Positions 44,706 through 54,558 of a stretch of 64,000 bases of DNA are shown in pieces. Location of the stretch: positions 143,393 through 207,392 of the forward strand of contig NZ_WNXY01000005.1 in the NCBI RefSeq assembly GCF_009733815.1. The letters are read 5' to 3'. Position numbers and translations under genes: made by a program. Under the pieces are notes generated by a model. The model made no database searches and was not told where the DNA came from. It saw only the letters and a program-made list of their open reading frames with translations. Every line of letters begins with the position of its first letter. Position 1 is the first letter of the stretch. This DNA comes from Pseudactinotalea suaedae (GTDB taxonomy: Bacteria > Actinomycetota > Actinomycetes > Actinomycetales > Beutenbergiaceae).

Positions 44706-45582
44706 TCACGGCGATCGTGACCGCCGCGATCGTGTCGCCGACCTCGGTCCGGCCCTCCCAGCCGAGGTGGGCGATCAGCTCGGGGTTGAGCACCTGGTGC
44801 TGCAGCAGCAGCGGCAGGGTCACGGCGGCGAACGCCAGAGCGAGCACCGCAGAGGTGCTCGCGGTGGCCCAGGTCCAGCCGCGGCGGTAGACCGAGACGG
44901 CCTGCACGCCCTCGGCGGCCAGCAGCACGAGGATGATCGCCAACCACGGGCTCCACAGGTCGGGGTTGATCATCGCGATCCTGCCCTCGTCGCCGATGAA
45001 CGGCGACCCGACGTGCTGCCAGAGCAGCGCGGCGGTGGCGACGGCGAGCGCGACGAGGGTAGCGATCAGGTCGGCCCGCCTCGAGCTGCCGCCGGGCGTC
45101 TGGGGCAGCATGTCGGGGTTCCAGGTGTCCGAGACCTGGGGCGCCACCCGCTCCAGCACCGCGAAGACGAACGTGGTCCAGAACCCCACGTGCACGGCGA
45201 CCGAGAACATCGAGGCGATGCCGCCACCGATGACGTCGCCCGCGTCGCCACCGGCGCTGAGCTGGGCCAGCGCCGTGATGAGACCGACCACGGGCGCCGA
45301 CGTGCTGACCGCGATCAGCAGGATGCGCAGGTAGGTGTAGAAGTAGCGCGGGCCGATCAGGTGCGTGGGTCGCTGCCGGTACTCGGCGCTCAGCAGCAGC
45401 GGGTCGCCGAGCTCGGTCAGCGCCTGCCGTTCGGCCCCCGCCGCGTCGTGGCCCTCGGCGATCAGGGCGGCGACGGTGTCCTCGATCCGTTCCCGCAGCT
45501 CGAGCCCGAGCTCCTCGCGCTCGGTCGGCTCCTGCACGAACCGCGTCGCGGCGTGCACGTAGCGGTCGGTCAGGGTGTTCAT
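44620..45582 (-). CDS. HAAS-type membrane protein paired with PadR regulator
   Basis: The 320-residue product has an N-terminal helical HAAS/permease-prefix-like domain (about 1-75: RYVHAATRFVQEP, LELRERIEDTVAALIAEGHD, ALTELGDP). About seven hydrophobic segments follow. Such domains are typically encoded next to PadR regulators and are thought to relay signals to or from membrane partners. Here the ATG overlaps the PadR stop by ATGA, an operon arrangement. No transport or enzymatic motif was recognised. Function unknown. It runs convergently into the 3' end of rimI. Confidence 0.75.
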   Translation of the reverse strand: MNTLTDRYVHAATRFVQEPTEREELGLELRERIEDTVAALIAEGHDAAGAERQALTELGDPLLLSAEYRQRPTHLIGPRYFYTYLRILLIAVSTSAPVVGLITALAQLSAGGDAGDVIGGGIASMFSVAVHVGFWTTFVFAVLERVAPQVSDTWNPDMLPQTPGGSSRRADLIATLVALAVATAALLWQHVGSPFIGDEGRIAMINPDLWSPWLAIILVLLAAEGVQAVSVYRRGWTWATASTSAVLALAFAAVTLPLLLQHQVLNPELIAHLGWEGRTEVGDTIAAVTIAVITLWEVVAGFVRAARRRGVQEGQQAVPA

Positions 45583-45923
45583 GGTGTCTCCTCTGTCAGG
45601 GCGCGCAGGCTCTGGTCGAGCCTGCGCCAGTCGGTCATCAGGTCCTTGGCGAGCCGGGTGCCGGCTTCGCTGGTGCGGTAGAACTTGCGCGGGCGCGCCT
45701 CTTCGGTGTTCCACTCGCTCGTCAACAGGCCCTGCTTCTCGAGCCGCCGCAGCAGCGGGTAGAGGGTGTTGGCGTCGACGGCGATGCCCTGCTCGGTCAG
45801 TGACTCCAGCAGGGCGTAGCCGTACCCGGGCTCGCGGAGCACCACGAGGGCTGCGAGCACGACCGTGCCGCGCCGCAGCTCTTGCAGGTGCCCCGCGATG
45901 ATGTCGGGGTCGTTGTTGGTCAC
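45579..45923 (-). CDS. PadR family transcriptional regulator (first cassette)
   Basis: The 114-residue product has the PadR winged helix: LRRGTVVLAALVVLREPGYGYAL, VDANTLYPLLRRLEKQGLL and SEWNTEEARPRKFYRTSEAG, then a short C-terminal dimerisation helix. It probably represses its own operon, including the HAAS membrane protein that overlaps its stop. The start is GTG at 45923 with no Shine-Dalgarno. A consensus-spaced promoter and a GTCACAC-N6-GTGTGAC palindrome lie immediately upstream, consistent with leaderless, autoregulated expression. Confidence 0.9.
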   Translation of the reverse strand: MTNNDPDIIAGHLQELRRGTVVLAALVVLREPGYGYALLESLTEQGIAVDANTLYPLLRRLEKQGLLTSEWNTEEARPRKFYRTSEAGTRLAKDLMTDWRRLDQSLRALTEETP

Positions 45924-45925
45924 GC

Positions 45926-45959
45926 GTCACACCATAGTGTGTGTGACACAGCATTGCAA
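45926..45959 (-). promoter_or_regulatory. PadR promoter with overlapping operator palindrome
   Basis: On the minus strand TTGCAA (45959-45954) and TATGGT (45936-45931) are 17 bp apart, and the -10 is 7 nt from the GTG. The palindrome GTCACAC-N6-GTGTGAC (45926-45945) covers the -10, a good place for a repressor. Confidence 0.6.
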
Positions 45960-45980
45960 CAGGGACATCGTTGCGACAGG
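45954..45980 (+). repeat. Direct repeat TTGCAACAGG / TTGCGACAGG between PadR and mannosidase genes
   Basis: Two 10-mers with one mismatch start at 45954 and 45971, a 17-bp spacing. The first includes the PadR -35. They could be a regulator site for the divergent mannosidase gene. Confidence 0.35.
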
Positions 45981-46108
45981 CAAGACCCGGCCGCGTGGCG
46001 TGGCCTGGTCGACGATGGGTGAGACGTTCCCCGTAGGGTCGTGCGCGTCGCTCAACGCTGACAGGATTGATCCCGCAACTCACCGCGAACCCGAGCACAG
46101 GAGCCGGA

Positions 46109-49100
46109 ATGCACCGCCACGAGCCGATCGACGCCCAGCGTGTCGCCCGCCATCTCACCCAGCGCATCGCGCCCGCCGCGACGAGCGTGGTGGTGCCGTT
46201 GGAGGTGGAGGTGTGGGAGCCGGTCGCTGCCTCGGGGGTGCCGGGGCAGGCCGAACCCGTCCCGGTGGCCGAGGGGCTCGCCGCGCAGTACGAGCCGTTC
46301 GAGGTCGGCACCACCTGGGGCCCGCCGTGGGGGACCACCTGGTTCCGGCTGACCGGGGAGGTCCCGCCGGAGGACCGGAACGGCGACCTCGAGGTCGTCG
46401 TCGAGCTCGGCTGGTCGGACGGCTCGCCCGGGTTCCAGTGCGAGGGCACCGTCTACCGGCCCGACGGCTCGATCATCAAGGGCATCCACCCGCGCAACAC
46501 CTGGATCCCCGTCGAGCTCGACGAGGCGGGCCGCTTCCAGGTCTACCTCGAGGCCGCGTCCAACCCGATCATCAGCTCCTGGGCGACCACCGAGCGCGGC
46601 GACGTGCTCACCAGCGACGCCAAGCGTCAGTACGAGCTCTCGCGCGCCGACATCGTGCGGGTGCACCGGGAGGTCCGCGAGCTCGTCGCCGACGTCATCA
46701 CGCTCGAGGGTCTCGTGCGCGACCTCCCGGCGGACTCGCACCGTCGCGCCGAGGTCCGGGTCGCTCTCGACCGCGCGATGGACGCGCTCGACATCCAGGA
46801 CGTGCCGGCCACCGCGGCCGCTGCGCGCGAGCGCCTGGCCGGGGTGATGAGTCGCCCGGCCGAGGGCAGCGCCCACCACGCGATCGCCGTCGGGCACGCG
46901 CACATCGACTCCGCCTGGCTGTGGCCGGTCCGCGAGACCCGCCGCAAGGTCGCGCGCACGATCGCCAACGTGCTCCGGCTCGCTGACGACGGCCAGCCGA
47001 TCGTGTTCGCGTTCCCGGCAGCACAGCACTCGGCATGGCTGCAGCAGGACCACCCCGACCTGTTCGCTCGGCTGCAGGCCGCGGTCGCCGCGGGGGTCGT
47101 GGTCCCGGTCGGCGGCATGTGGGTGGAGTCCGACGCCAACCTGCCCGGCGGCGAGGCGATGGTGCGGCAGCTCGTCGAGGGCGCCGTGTTCTTCGAGGAG
47201 GCCTACGGCTACCGCTGCCAGGAGGTGTGGCTGCCGGACTCCTTCGGGTACTCGGGCGCGCTGCCGCAGCTGGCCCGGCTCGCGGGTGCGCGCTGGTTCC
47301 TCACGCAGAAGATCTCCTGGAACCAGGTCGACGACTTCCCGCACCACTCCTTCCACTGGGAGGGCATCGACGGCACCCGGATCTTCACGCACTTCCCGCC
47401 GGTCGACACCTACAACTCCGACCTCTCCGGCCCCGAGCTGCACCACGCCGCCACGAACTTCCGTGACAAGGGTGTGGCCGGCACCTCGCTGGTCCCGTTC
47501 GGGCACGGCGACGGCGGTGGCGGCCCCACCCGGGAGATGCTCGCCCAGGCGGTGCGCACCGCCGATCTGGAGGGCTCGCCCCGCGTCACGGTGACGACGC
47601 CGCAGGCCTACTTCGAGGCCGCGGAGGCGGAGTACACCGAGCCGCCGGTCTGGGTCGGTGAGCTCTACCTCGAGATGCACCGCGCCACCTACACCAGCCA
47701 GGCGCGGATCAAGCGCGCGAACCGCACCGGCGAGCACCTGCTGCGCGAGGCCGAGCTGTGGGCGACCACGGCCGCGGTGCGGGCGGGCTACAGCTACCCC
47801 GCCGAGGAGCTGCAGGAGCTGTGGCGCACGGTGCTGCTGGGCCAGTTCCACGACATCCTGCCGGGCAGCTCGATCTCGTGGGTCTACCGGGACATGCTCG
47901 CCGAGCACGCCCGCGTGCAGGAGCGTCTGCACGAGATCATCGCCGAGGCGCAGCAGCTGCTGGCCGGCGAGGGCGAGACCGCCGTCGTCTTCAACGCCGG
48001 GCCGCTGGCGCGGCGCGGTGTCCCCGCGCTGGGAGGCGCGGTCGCTGACCAGGCGAGCGCCGCCGTCGAGGTCTCGGAGACCGGCGAGGGCTACGTCCTC
48101 GAGCACGAGGCCCTCAGGGTGGTCATCGACCGCGACGGGCTCGTGAGCAGCATCTGGGACAAGGCGGCCGCGCGCGAGGTCGTGCCGCCGGGACAGCGGG
48201 GCAACCTGCTGCAGCTGCACCAGGACTTCCCGAACCAGTACGACGCGTGGGACGTCGACCCGTTCTACCGCAACAACGTGGTGGACATCGCGACGGCGGA
48301 GGCGGTCGAGACCTCCTCGGACGCGACCTCGGCGACCGTGACCGTGCGCCGCACGCTCGAGGGCCGGCCGATCACCCAGACCGTGACGCTGCGCGCCGAC
48401 GCACCAGGCGTGCACATCGGGGTCGAGGTGGACTGGGCCTCGAAGGACAAGTTCCTCAAGCTCGGGTTCCCCGTCGACGTGCACACCGACCACGCGCGCT
48501 ACGAGGTCCAGATGGGCCACCTGACCCGGCCCACCCACACCAACACCTCGTGGGACTTCTACCGGTTCGAGGTGTGGGCGCACCGCTGGCTGCACGTGTC
48601 CGAGCCGGGCTACGGCGTCGCGCTGGCGAACGAGGCGACCTACGGCTACGACCTCACGCGTCACGCGCGCGAGGGCGGTGGCACCTTCCACATGCTGCGA
48701 GCGAGCCTGCTCCGGGGCCCGGGGTACCCCGACCCGCGCACCGACCACGGGACGCACTCCTTCGGCTTCGTGCTGGTGCCGGGGGCGGGCGTCGAGGACG
48801 CCATCGCCGCCGGTTACGCCTCGAACCTGCCGCTGCGGGAGGTCACCGGCTCACCGGTCGAGCCGCTCGTCACGGTCGACGGCGGCCCTCTCGTCGAGGC
48901 GGTCAAGCTCGCCCAGGACGGCAGCGGGGATGTCGTCGTGCGTCTCTACGAGCCGCACGGCGCGCGCGCGACGGCGGCCCTGGCGGCCTCCTTCGACGTG
49001 GCCGAGGTCACCGAGGTCGACCTGCACGAGCGCCTGCTCACGGACGAGAGCATCGTGGCGCCGTCGGCGATCGACGAGGTCGACGGGGCCACGGTGCGGC

Positions 49101-49150
49101 TCCGGCTGCGCCCGTTCCAGGTGGTCACCCTGCGGTTGCGACGGGCCTGA
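46109..49150 (+). CDS. Glycoside hydrolase family 38 alpha-mannosidase
   Basis: The 1013-residue product has an N-terminal lectin-like region. The GH38 catalytic core carries HAHIDSAWLWP (zinc ligands H265 and D267), MWVESDANLPGGE with nucleophile D342, WLPDSFGYSGALPQL, GHGDGGGGPTREML and FHDILPGSS. Long beta domains make up the C-terminal half. It cleaves alpha-mannosyl residues and, having no signal peptide, acts in the cytoplasm on imported oligosaccharides or in glycan turnover. ATG 46109 follows AGGAG by five bases, so the ATG at 46067 is rejected. It diverges from the PadR gene. No sugar transporter is adjacent, which is unusual for a catabolic mannosidase. Confidence 0.95.
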   Translation: MHRHEPIDAQRVARHLTQRIAPAATSVVVPLEVEVWEPVAASGVPGQAEPVPVAEGLAAQYEPFEVGTTWGPPWGTTWFRLTGEVPPEDRNGDLEVVVELGWSDGSPGFQCEGTVYRPDGSIIKGIHPRNTWIPVELDEAGRFQVYLEAASNPIISSWATTERGDVLTSDAKRQYELSRADIVRVHREVRELVADVITLEGLVRDLPADSHRRAEVRVALDRAMDALDIQDVPATAAAARERLAGVMSRPAEGSAHHAIAVGHAHIDSAWLWPVRETRRKVARTIANVLRLADDGQPIVFAFPAAQHSAWLQQDHPDLFARLQAAVAAGVVVPVGGMWVESDANLPGGEAMVRQLVEGAVFFEEAYGYRCQEVWLPDSFGYSGALPQLARLAGARWFLTQKISWNQVDDFPHHSFHWEGIDGTRIFTHFPPVDTYNSDLSGPELHHAATNFRDKGVAGTSLVPFGHGDGGGGPTREMLAQAVRTADLEGSPRVTVTTPQAYFEAAEAEYTEPPVWVGELYLEMHRATYTSQARIKRANRTGEHLLREAELWATTAAVRAGYSYPAEELQELWRTVLLGQFHDILPGSSISWVYRDMLAEHARVQERLHEIIAEAQQLLAGEGETAVVFNAGPLARRGVPALGGAVADQASAAVEVSETGEGYVLEHEALRVVIDRDGLVSSIWDKAAAREVVPPGQRGNLLQLHQDFPNQYDAWDVDPFYRNNVVDIATAEAVETSSDATSATVTVRRTLEGRPITQTVTLRADAPGVHIGVEVDWASKDKFLKLGFPVDVHTDHARYEVQMGHLTRPTHTNTSWDFYRFEVWAHRWLHVSEPGYGVALANEATYGYDLTRHAREGGGTFHMLRASLLRGPGYPDPRTDHGTHSFGFVLVPGAGVEDAIAAGYASNLPLREVTGSPVEPLVTVDGGPLVEAVKLAQDGSGDVVVRLYEPHGARATAALAASFDVAEVTEVDLHERLLTDESIVAPSAIDEVDGATVRLRLRPFQVVTLRLRRA

Positions 49151-49159
49151 CGCGCGGGG

Positions 49160-49193
49160 CTGCGCCTGGGCCGGTCGACCGGCTCAGGCGCAG
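49160..49193. terminator. Bidirectional terminator between convergent genes
   Basis: CTGCGCCTG (49160-49168) and CAGGCGCAG (49185-49193) enclose GCCGG-tcga-CCGGC (49170-49183), giving a long nested stem. It lies between the convergent mannosidase and SH3-lipoprotein genes and overlaps the stop codon of the latter. Confidence 0.75.
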
Positions 49194-49963
49194 TCCCCGG
49201 TCCCGGCCGCGCCGCGGGCGCAGAGCTGGGTGGCGGTCACCCTCGTGACCGTGAAGGTGGTGCCCGCCTGCGCGGCGACCACGAACAGCCGAGCGCCGCG
49301 CACCGAGTCGTCGCCGGGGACCAGCACGTCCACGCGCGCCTGCAGGTTCTCCTGGACCACGACCGGGCCGTAGACGACGATCGCCTCCGCGGTCCCGGTC
49401 CGGTCCCACGCCGCGACCACGGCGTCGATCAGGGCGCCGCGGCTCTCGCCCGTGGGGGCGGGGTCGAAGGTGTCGGTGACGTCGCGGCTCGCGCCCGGCT
49501 CGGCGACGTAGCGCGAGATCACCCACCCGACGTCCTCGCCCGCGCGGACCTGGAACCAGATGCCGGCGCTGCCACCCAGGTCGCGGTTGCGGCCCGTCGC
49601 CGTCAGCGGCGTGTCCGGGGCGAGGCGGGCGATCGAGTCGAACTCGATGCCGGGGCCGAGGCGGAGGTTGAGGATCTCCTCGGAGGAGACGCCGACGATC
49701 AGCAGGCTCGTGCCGGCCTCCGGGTACCCGTCGAGCGGCGTGCCCGGGAGGTCCTCCTCGGCGGGCGGGGTGGGGGCGGCCTCGGTCGGCTCCGCCGAGG
49801 CGGTGGCGTCCTCGACCTCCTGCTCGGTGGGCGTCGGGGAGGAGGTGAGCTCCGTCGTCGGGCTCTGCTCCGGGCTCGGGTCGGTGGCCAGCCAGCACGA
49901 GCTGAGCAGCCCCGCGAGGAGAAGCGCCGTGGCGGCGGCGACCGGCACCCGTGCTCGCTGCAT
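49184..49963 (-). CDS. SH3-domain lipoprotein
   Basis: The 259-residue precursor has a lipobox LLAGLLSSC, giving lipidated Cys23. A Thr/Pro/Glu-rich spacer (to about 75) leads to a bacterial SH3-like domain (about 85-155) with ILNLRLGPGIEFDSIARL and GIWFQVRAGEDVGWVISRYV. The C-terminal ~90 residues form a second beta-rich region with no recognised family. Such proteins bind cell-wall peptides or serve in envelope sensing; no enzyme motif is present. A TAGGTT exactly 6 nt before the ATG, and no Shine-Dalgarno, imply a leaderless mRNA. It diverges from the sulfurtransferase gene. Confidence 0.85.
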   Translation of the reverse strand: MQRARVPVAAATALLLAGLLSSCWLATDPSPEQSPTTELTSSPTPTEQEVEDATASAEPTEAAPTPPAEEDLPGTPLDGYPEAGTSLLIVGVSSEEILNLRLGPGIEFDSIARLAPDTPLTATGRNRDLGGSAGIWFQVRAGEDVGWVISRYVAEPGASRDVTDTFDPAPTGESRGALIDAVVAAWDRTGTAEAIVVYGPVVVQENLQARVDVLVPGDDSVRGARLFVVAAQAGTTFTVTRVTATQLCARGAAGTGDCA

Positions 49964-49969
49964 GGCGTC

Positions 49970-49975
49970 AACCTA
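49970..49975 (-). promoter_or_regulatory. Predicted -10 of leaderless SH3-lipoprotein transcript
   Basis: TAGGTT on the minus strand is followed by 6 nt (gacgcc) and the ATG. Confidence 0.5.
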
Positions 49976-50038
49976 CGCGTGGACGGCGCTGCCGCCTACG
50001 ATGGCGGGCGGAGTGTGACCCGATCCGAAGGGGGCGTG

Positions 50039-50905
50039 ATGACGCAGGAGAGCATGCGCAAGGCGGTGCTCGTGGACGCCGAGGAGCTGCGCACGCTGCT
50101 CGTGGAGGAGCCCCGGCTGGTGCTGCTGGACGTGCGGTGGTCGCTGGCGGACCCCGACGGGCACCGCGCCTACTGCCTCGGCCATCTGCCGGGCGCGCTG
50201 TTCGTCGACCTCGATCACGACCTGTCGTCCACCCCGACCACCGAGCAGGGACGGCACCCGCTGCCCGATCTCGAGGACCTGCAGGCGGCCGCGCGCCGCT
50301 GGGGGATCGACGACGGCGACCCGGTGATCGTCTACGACGACTCCGGCGGCACCTCGGCCGCGCGGGCCTGGTGGCTGCTGCGCTGGGGCGGCCTGAGCGA
50401 CGTCCGCATCCTTGACGGTGGCCTGCAGGCCTGGATCGCCGACGGCGGGCTGCTCGAGGACGGCGACGTGCAGGTCTCGCCGGGCTCGGTCGTGCTGACG
50501 CCCGGCCACATGCCGGTCGCGGAGGCCGACGACGTCGCCACGCTCCCCGCGCACGGCGTGCTGATCGATGCCCGCGCCGGCGAGCGCTACGTCGGCGACG
50601 TGGAGCCGATCGACACCCGCGCGGGCCACGTGCCCGGTGCCGTCAACATCCCGACCACCGACAACCTCCGCGAGGACCAGACCTTCAAGTCCGACGAGGA
50701 GCTCGCCGACCAGTTCGCCGCCGCCGGCGTCGAGAAGGAGACCGAGGTCGCGGTGTACTGCGGTTCCGGCGTGACCGCGACGCACGAGATCGCCGCCCTC
50801 GAGACCATCGGCGTGCACGCCGCCCTGTACCCGGGGTCGTGGTCGCAGTGGTCCGCCGACGACGCGCGCCCCGTCGCCACCGGGATCGAGCGCCCCACCG
50901 CCTAG
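50039..50905 (+). CDS. Thiosulfate/3-mercaptopyruvate sulfurtransferase (two rhodanese domains)
   Basis: The 288-residue product has an inactive N-terminal rhodanese domain (VLLDVRWSLADPDGHRAY, GHLPGALFVDLD). The catalytic C-terminal domain has VLIDARAGERYVGDVEPID, GHVPGAVNIPT and the active-site loop YCGSGVTAT with the sulfur-accepting Cys. The CGSGVT loop is the form found in both thiosulfate and 3-mercaptopyruvate enzymes, so the donor is not decided. AAGGGGG precedes a tandem GTG-ATG start at 50036/50039. It lies just ahead of tsaD (27 bp) but tsaD has its own predicted promoter. Confidence 0.9.
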   Translation: MTQESMRKAVLVDAEELRTLLVEEPRLVLLDVRWSLADPDGHRAYCLGHLPGALFVDLDHDLSSTPTTEQGRHPLPDLEDLQAAARRWGIDDGDPVIVYDDSGGTSAARAWWLLRWGGLSDVRILDGGLQAWIADGGLLEDGDVQVSPGSVVLTPGHMPVAEADDVATLPAHGVLIDARAGERYVGDVEPIDTRAGHVPGAVNIPTTDNLREDQTFKSDEELADQFAAAGVEKETEVAVYCGSGVTATHEIAALETIGVHAALYPGSWSQWSADDARPVATGIERPTA

Positions 50906-50920
50906 GGCCCACGGGGAGCG

Positions 50921-50926
50921 TAGGGT
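50921..50926 (+). promoter_or_regulatory. Predicted -10 of leaderless tsaD transcript
   Basis: TAGGGT is followed by 6 nt (gctcgg) and the tsaD GTG. No Shine-Dalgarno is present. Confidence 0.5.
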
Positions 50927-50932
50927 GCTCGG

Positions 50933-51996
<1,064 letters not shown>

Positions 51997-52000
<4 letters not shown>

Positions 52001-53655
52001 CGCGGCGCGCCGCGGTCGCTGCGCTCGCAGCCCTCCTCGTGCTGGTCGGGTGCACCGCGCCCGACGGCGGTGGCGAGCCGACGTCCGCTCCGAGCACGGA
52101 GGAGCCGACGTCGCCGTCCCCGACGCCCTCCCCGACACCGGATCCCGCCCTGTCCTGGGGGCCGACCGAGGCGGACCTCGAGCAGGCGATGGCCGACGCG
52201 GCCGCGCTGAGCGACGAGGCCGCCGCCGGGCAGGTCCTGATCGCGCGGTACGGAGGGACCGATCCGACCGTCCCGGCCACGCTGGTCTCCGACCTCGGCC
52301 TCGCCGGTGTCATCCTGTTCACCGAGAACGTCGCCTCGCTCGACCAGGTGGTCGCCAGCAGCGAGGCGGTGCAGGCCGCGGCCGCGTCGACCCGCGACTG
52401 GCCCGCGGTCGTCGCGGTCGACAACGAGGGCGGCGTCGTGCAGCGGCTCTCGGCGGCGACCGGGCCGTGGACCACCTTTCCGCCGTTCATGGCGGCCGGC
52501 GCCGCCTCCGGCGAGCCGGACGTGGTCGCGGCCGCGTACGAGGCGATGGGGCGGGAGCTGCTGGCGAGTGGCATCACGCTCAACTTCGCACCCGATGCCG
52601 ACGTCACGGTCGGCCCCGCCGACGTCACGATCGGGAGCCGGTCCGCGAGCTCGGACCCCCAGCGAGCGGCCGACGCCGTGGTCGCGGCGCTTGACGGCTT
52701 CGCCGCCGGCGGGGTCCTCACCAGCATCAAGCACTTCCCCGGGCACGGGAGCCTCGGCGTGGACTCCCACGACGCGCTCCCCGTCCTCGAGGTCCCGACG
52801 GCGGAGCTCGCCCAGCGCGATCTCGTCCCGTTCGCGGCGGGCGTGGACGCCGGCGCCCCGATGGTGATGGTCGGGCACATCGCCGTCACCGACTGGGACC
52901 CGGGCGTGCCCGCCTCGCTCTCGCCGACGGCCTACACCTACCTGCGTGAGCAGCTCGGGTTCACGGGGGTGGCGGTGACCGACGGGCTCGACATGGGAGC
53001 CCTCACGGCCGAGTACACCGACGGGCAGATCGCGGCTCATGCCCTGATCGCCGGCGCCGACCTGCTGCTCAGCCCTCGCGACGTCCACGCGGCACGGGAC
53101 GGGATCCTCGCTGCGCTCGCGGACGGCTCGCTCAGCCGTGAGCGTCTCACCGAGGCGGCGGGTCGGGTGATCGCGCTGATGCGGTGGCAGCAGCAGCTGG
53201 CCGTGCAGGCGGACGTGGACGCCGACGACATCGGTGCCGCCGGGCCCGCGGTGGCCTCGCTCGCCGCCGCTGCCGTGACGGTCGTGGCCGGGTCCTGCAC
53301 CGGTGCGCTCGCCGGCCCGCGGATCCACGTGCGCGGTGGCAGCACCGACGACTGGGACGCCTTCACCGCTGCCGCCGAGGCGGCCGGGCTGCAGGTGGTC
53401 CCGCTCGAGCAGGAGGCGGACACCGAGGTGCGGCTGCTGGTCGAGGGCTCGGACGCCGCCGCGGCTGCCGACGTGGCGATCGCGCTCGACTCGCCCTCGG
53501 TCCTGGCGGGCTCGCCGGCTCCGACGCTGATCGCCGGTTACGGCCGCACGCCCCAGACGATGGCGGCGCTCGCCGAGGTGCTCGCCGGGTCGGCGAGCGC
53601 GCCCGGGCGGCTCCCGGTCGCCGTCGGCGAGCTCCCGGCCTCCGCCTGCTCCTAG
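51997..53655 (+). CDS. GH3 beta-N-acetylhexosaminidase-like lipoprotein
   Basis: The 552-residue precursor has a lipobox LLVLVGC (Cys19) and a Pro/Ser/Thr/Glu spacer, then a GH3 TIM barrel (about 55-390). The barrel contains [13 protein letters not shown], the NagZ-type [17 protein letters not shown] motif that supplies the His acid/base, and nucleophile Asp in [10 protein letters not shown]. NagZ-family enzymes release GlcNAc from peptidoglycan fragments; the lipoprotein signal places this one outside the membrane. The C-terminal ~150 residues form a degenerate second GH3 domain. GTG overlaps the tsaD stop, so the two are co-translated although functionally unrelated. Confidence 0.92.
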
Positions 53656-53659
53656 CGCG

Positions 53660-54160
53660 TCATCGGCGGGCGAGCCGCCAGGCGCGGGCGCACAGCAGCA
53701 GCGCGAGCACGGACGCGACGAAGATCGGCCAGGACCAGCCGGCCAGCTCCCACGACAGCTCGCCCTCGGTGGCGGTGGTCAGCACGCGGATCCCCAGGAA
53801 GCTGCCCTCGGCCGTGCCGCCGCCCACGCCGAGCAGTGCGTCGGTCATGCCGAACAGGTAGCCCATGCCGGCGAGCATCGCCACGAGCAGCACCGCACCC
53901 GCGCCGAGCACGCCCAGGGACCAGGAGGGTCGGCGCCGGGGCTCGGCCTCGACGAGCTCGCGCGCGAGCACGCGCGGTCGGCCCATGTCCTCGATGGCCT
54001 GGACCATGCCCACGTCGGCGGCGGCGTCCGCGAGGGTCACGCGCAGCTCGGTCAGCACCTCGCGGCGCCGCCGGCGGCTCATCGGGTCGAGCCAGAGCTC
54101 GACGTCCTGCAGGTAGCTCCAGCGCCGGAGCCGATCGGTCAGGGTCAGGGTGGCGCTCAT
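53660..54160 (-). CDS. Small HAAS-domain membrane protein (second PadR cassette)
   Basis: The 166-residue product has an N-terminal HAAS-like helical domain (SRRRRREVLTELRVTLADAA and MGRPRVLARELVEAEP) followed by two hydrophobic segments (about 82-106 and 142-160). It starts inside the PadR gene stop (ATGA), the same arrangement as the first cassette but with a much shorter membrane part. No enzymatic motif. It ends 4 bp from the convergent GH3 gene. Function unknown; a membrane-stress or signal relay role is only inference from the PadR link. Confidence 0.75.
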   Translation of the reverse strand: MSATLTLTDRLRRWSYLQDVELWLDPMSRRRRREVLTELRVTLADAAADVGMVQAIEDMGRPRVLARELVEAEPRRRPSWSLGVLGAGAVLLVAMLAGMGYLFGMTDALLGVGGGTAEGSFLGIRVLTTATEGELSWELAGWSWPIFVASVLALLLCARAWRLARR

Positions 54161-54501
54161 CGGAGCTCCTCTCGTTGCGCGGCGACGGCCGACACGACCA
54201 CGCCCAGGTCGCCCCAGGCGGCGAGCGCGTCCCGGAAGTGGGCCTCGCCCGCCGCTGTGGGGCGGTAGTACTTGCGGGCGGGCCCCGACGGCGAGGGGAC
54301 CAGTCGCGAGGTCAGCTTGCCCTCGCGCTCGAGCCGGCTCAGGGTGGGGTAGACCGTGCCGGTGGCGATGCCCGTCAGGCCTGCGGCCTGCAGCCGCGTG
54401 ACCAGCTCGTACCCGTAGGACTCGGCGGCGCCCAGCAGCCCGATGACCAGCATCGGCAGCACGCCCTTGAGGAGCTGCGGGTCCCGCTCGAACGTGGTCA
54501 C
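54157..54501 (-). CDS. PadR family transcriptional regulator (second cassette)
   Basis: The 114-residue winged-helix protein has LLKGVLPMLVIGLLGAAESYGYELV, IATGTVYPTLSRLEREGKL and GPARKYYRPTAAG. It is the same length as the first PadR in this window but clearly divergent. A GTG start without Shine-Dalgarno lies 6 nt after a TAACTT, with a perfect TTGACA 17 bp further up, so the mRNA should be leaderless. Two ACTAGT palindromes overlap that promoter and are candidate operators for autorepression. It overlaps the HAAS membrane-protein start. Confidence 0.9.
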   Translation of the reverse strand: MTTFERDPQLLKGVLPMLVIGLLGAAESYGYELVTRLQAAGLTGIATGTVYPTLSRLEREGKLTSRLVPSPSGPARKYYRPTAAGEAHFRDALAAWGDLGVVVSAVAAQREELR

Positions 54502-54507
54502 GGTGGA

Positions 54508-54541
54508 AAGTTATGCCTACTAGTGGGCAATGTCAACTAGT
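54508..54541 (-). promoter_or_regulatory. PadR promoter (TTGACA, 17 bp, TAACTT) with twin ACTAGT sites
   Basis: On the minus strand TTGACA (54536-54531) and TAACTT (54513-54508) are 17 bp apart. The 6-bp palindrome ACTAGT occurs at 54536-54541, touching the -35, and at 54519-54524, inside the spacer. The predicted transcript starts on the GTG. Confidence 0.7.
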
Positions 54542-54558
54542 GCCGGGCTCGGGCACGC

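Noticed and set aside
46052..48757. 901-codon minus-strand open frame
   Set aside because: It is antisense to the GH38 mannosidase, whose active-site motifs are all present on the plus strand.
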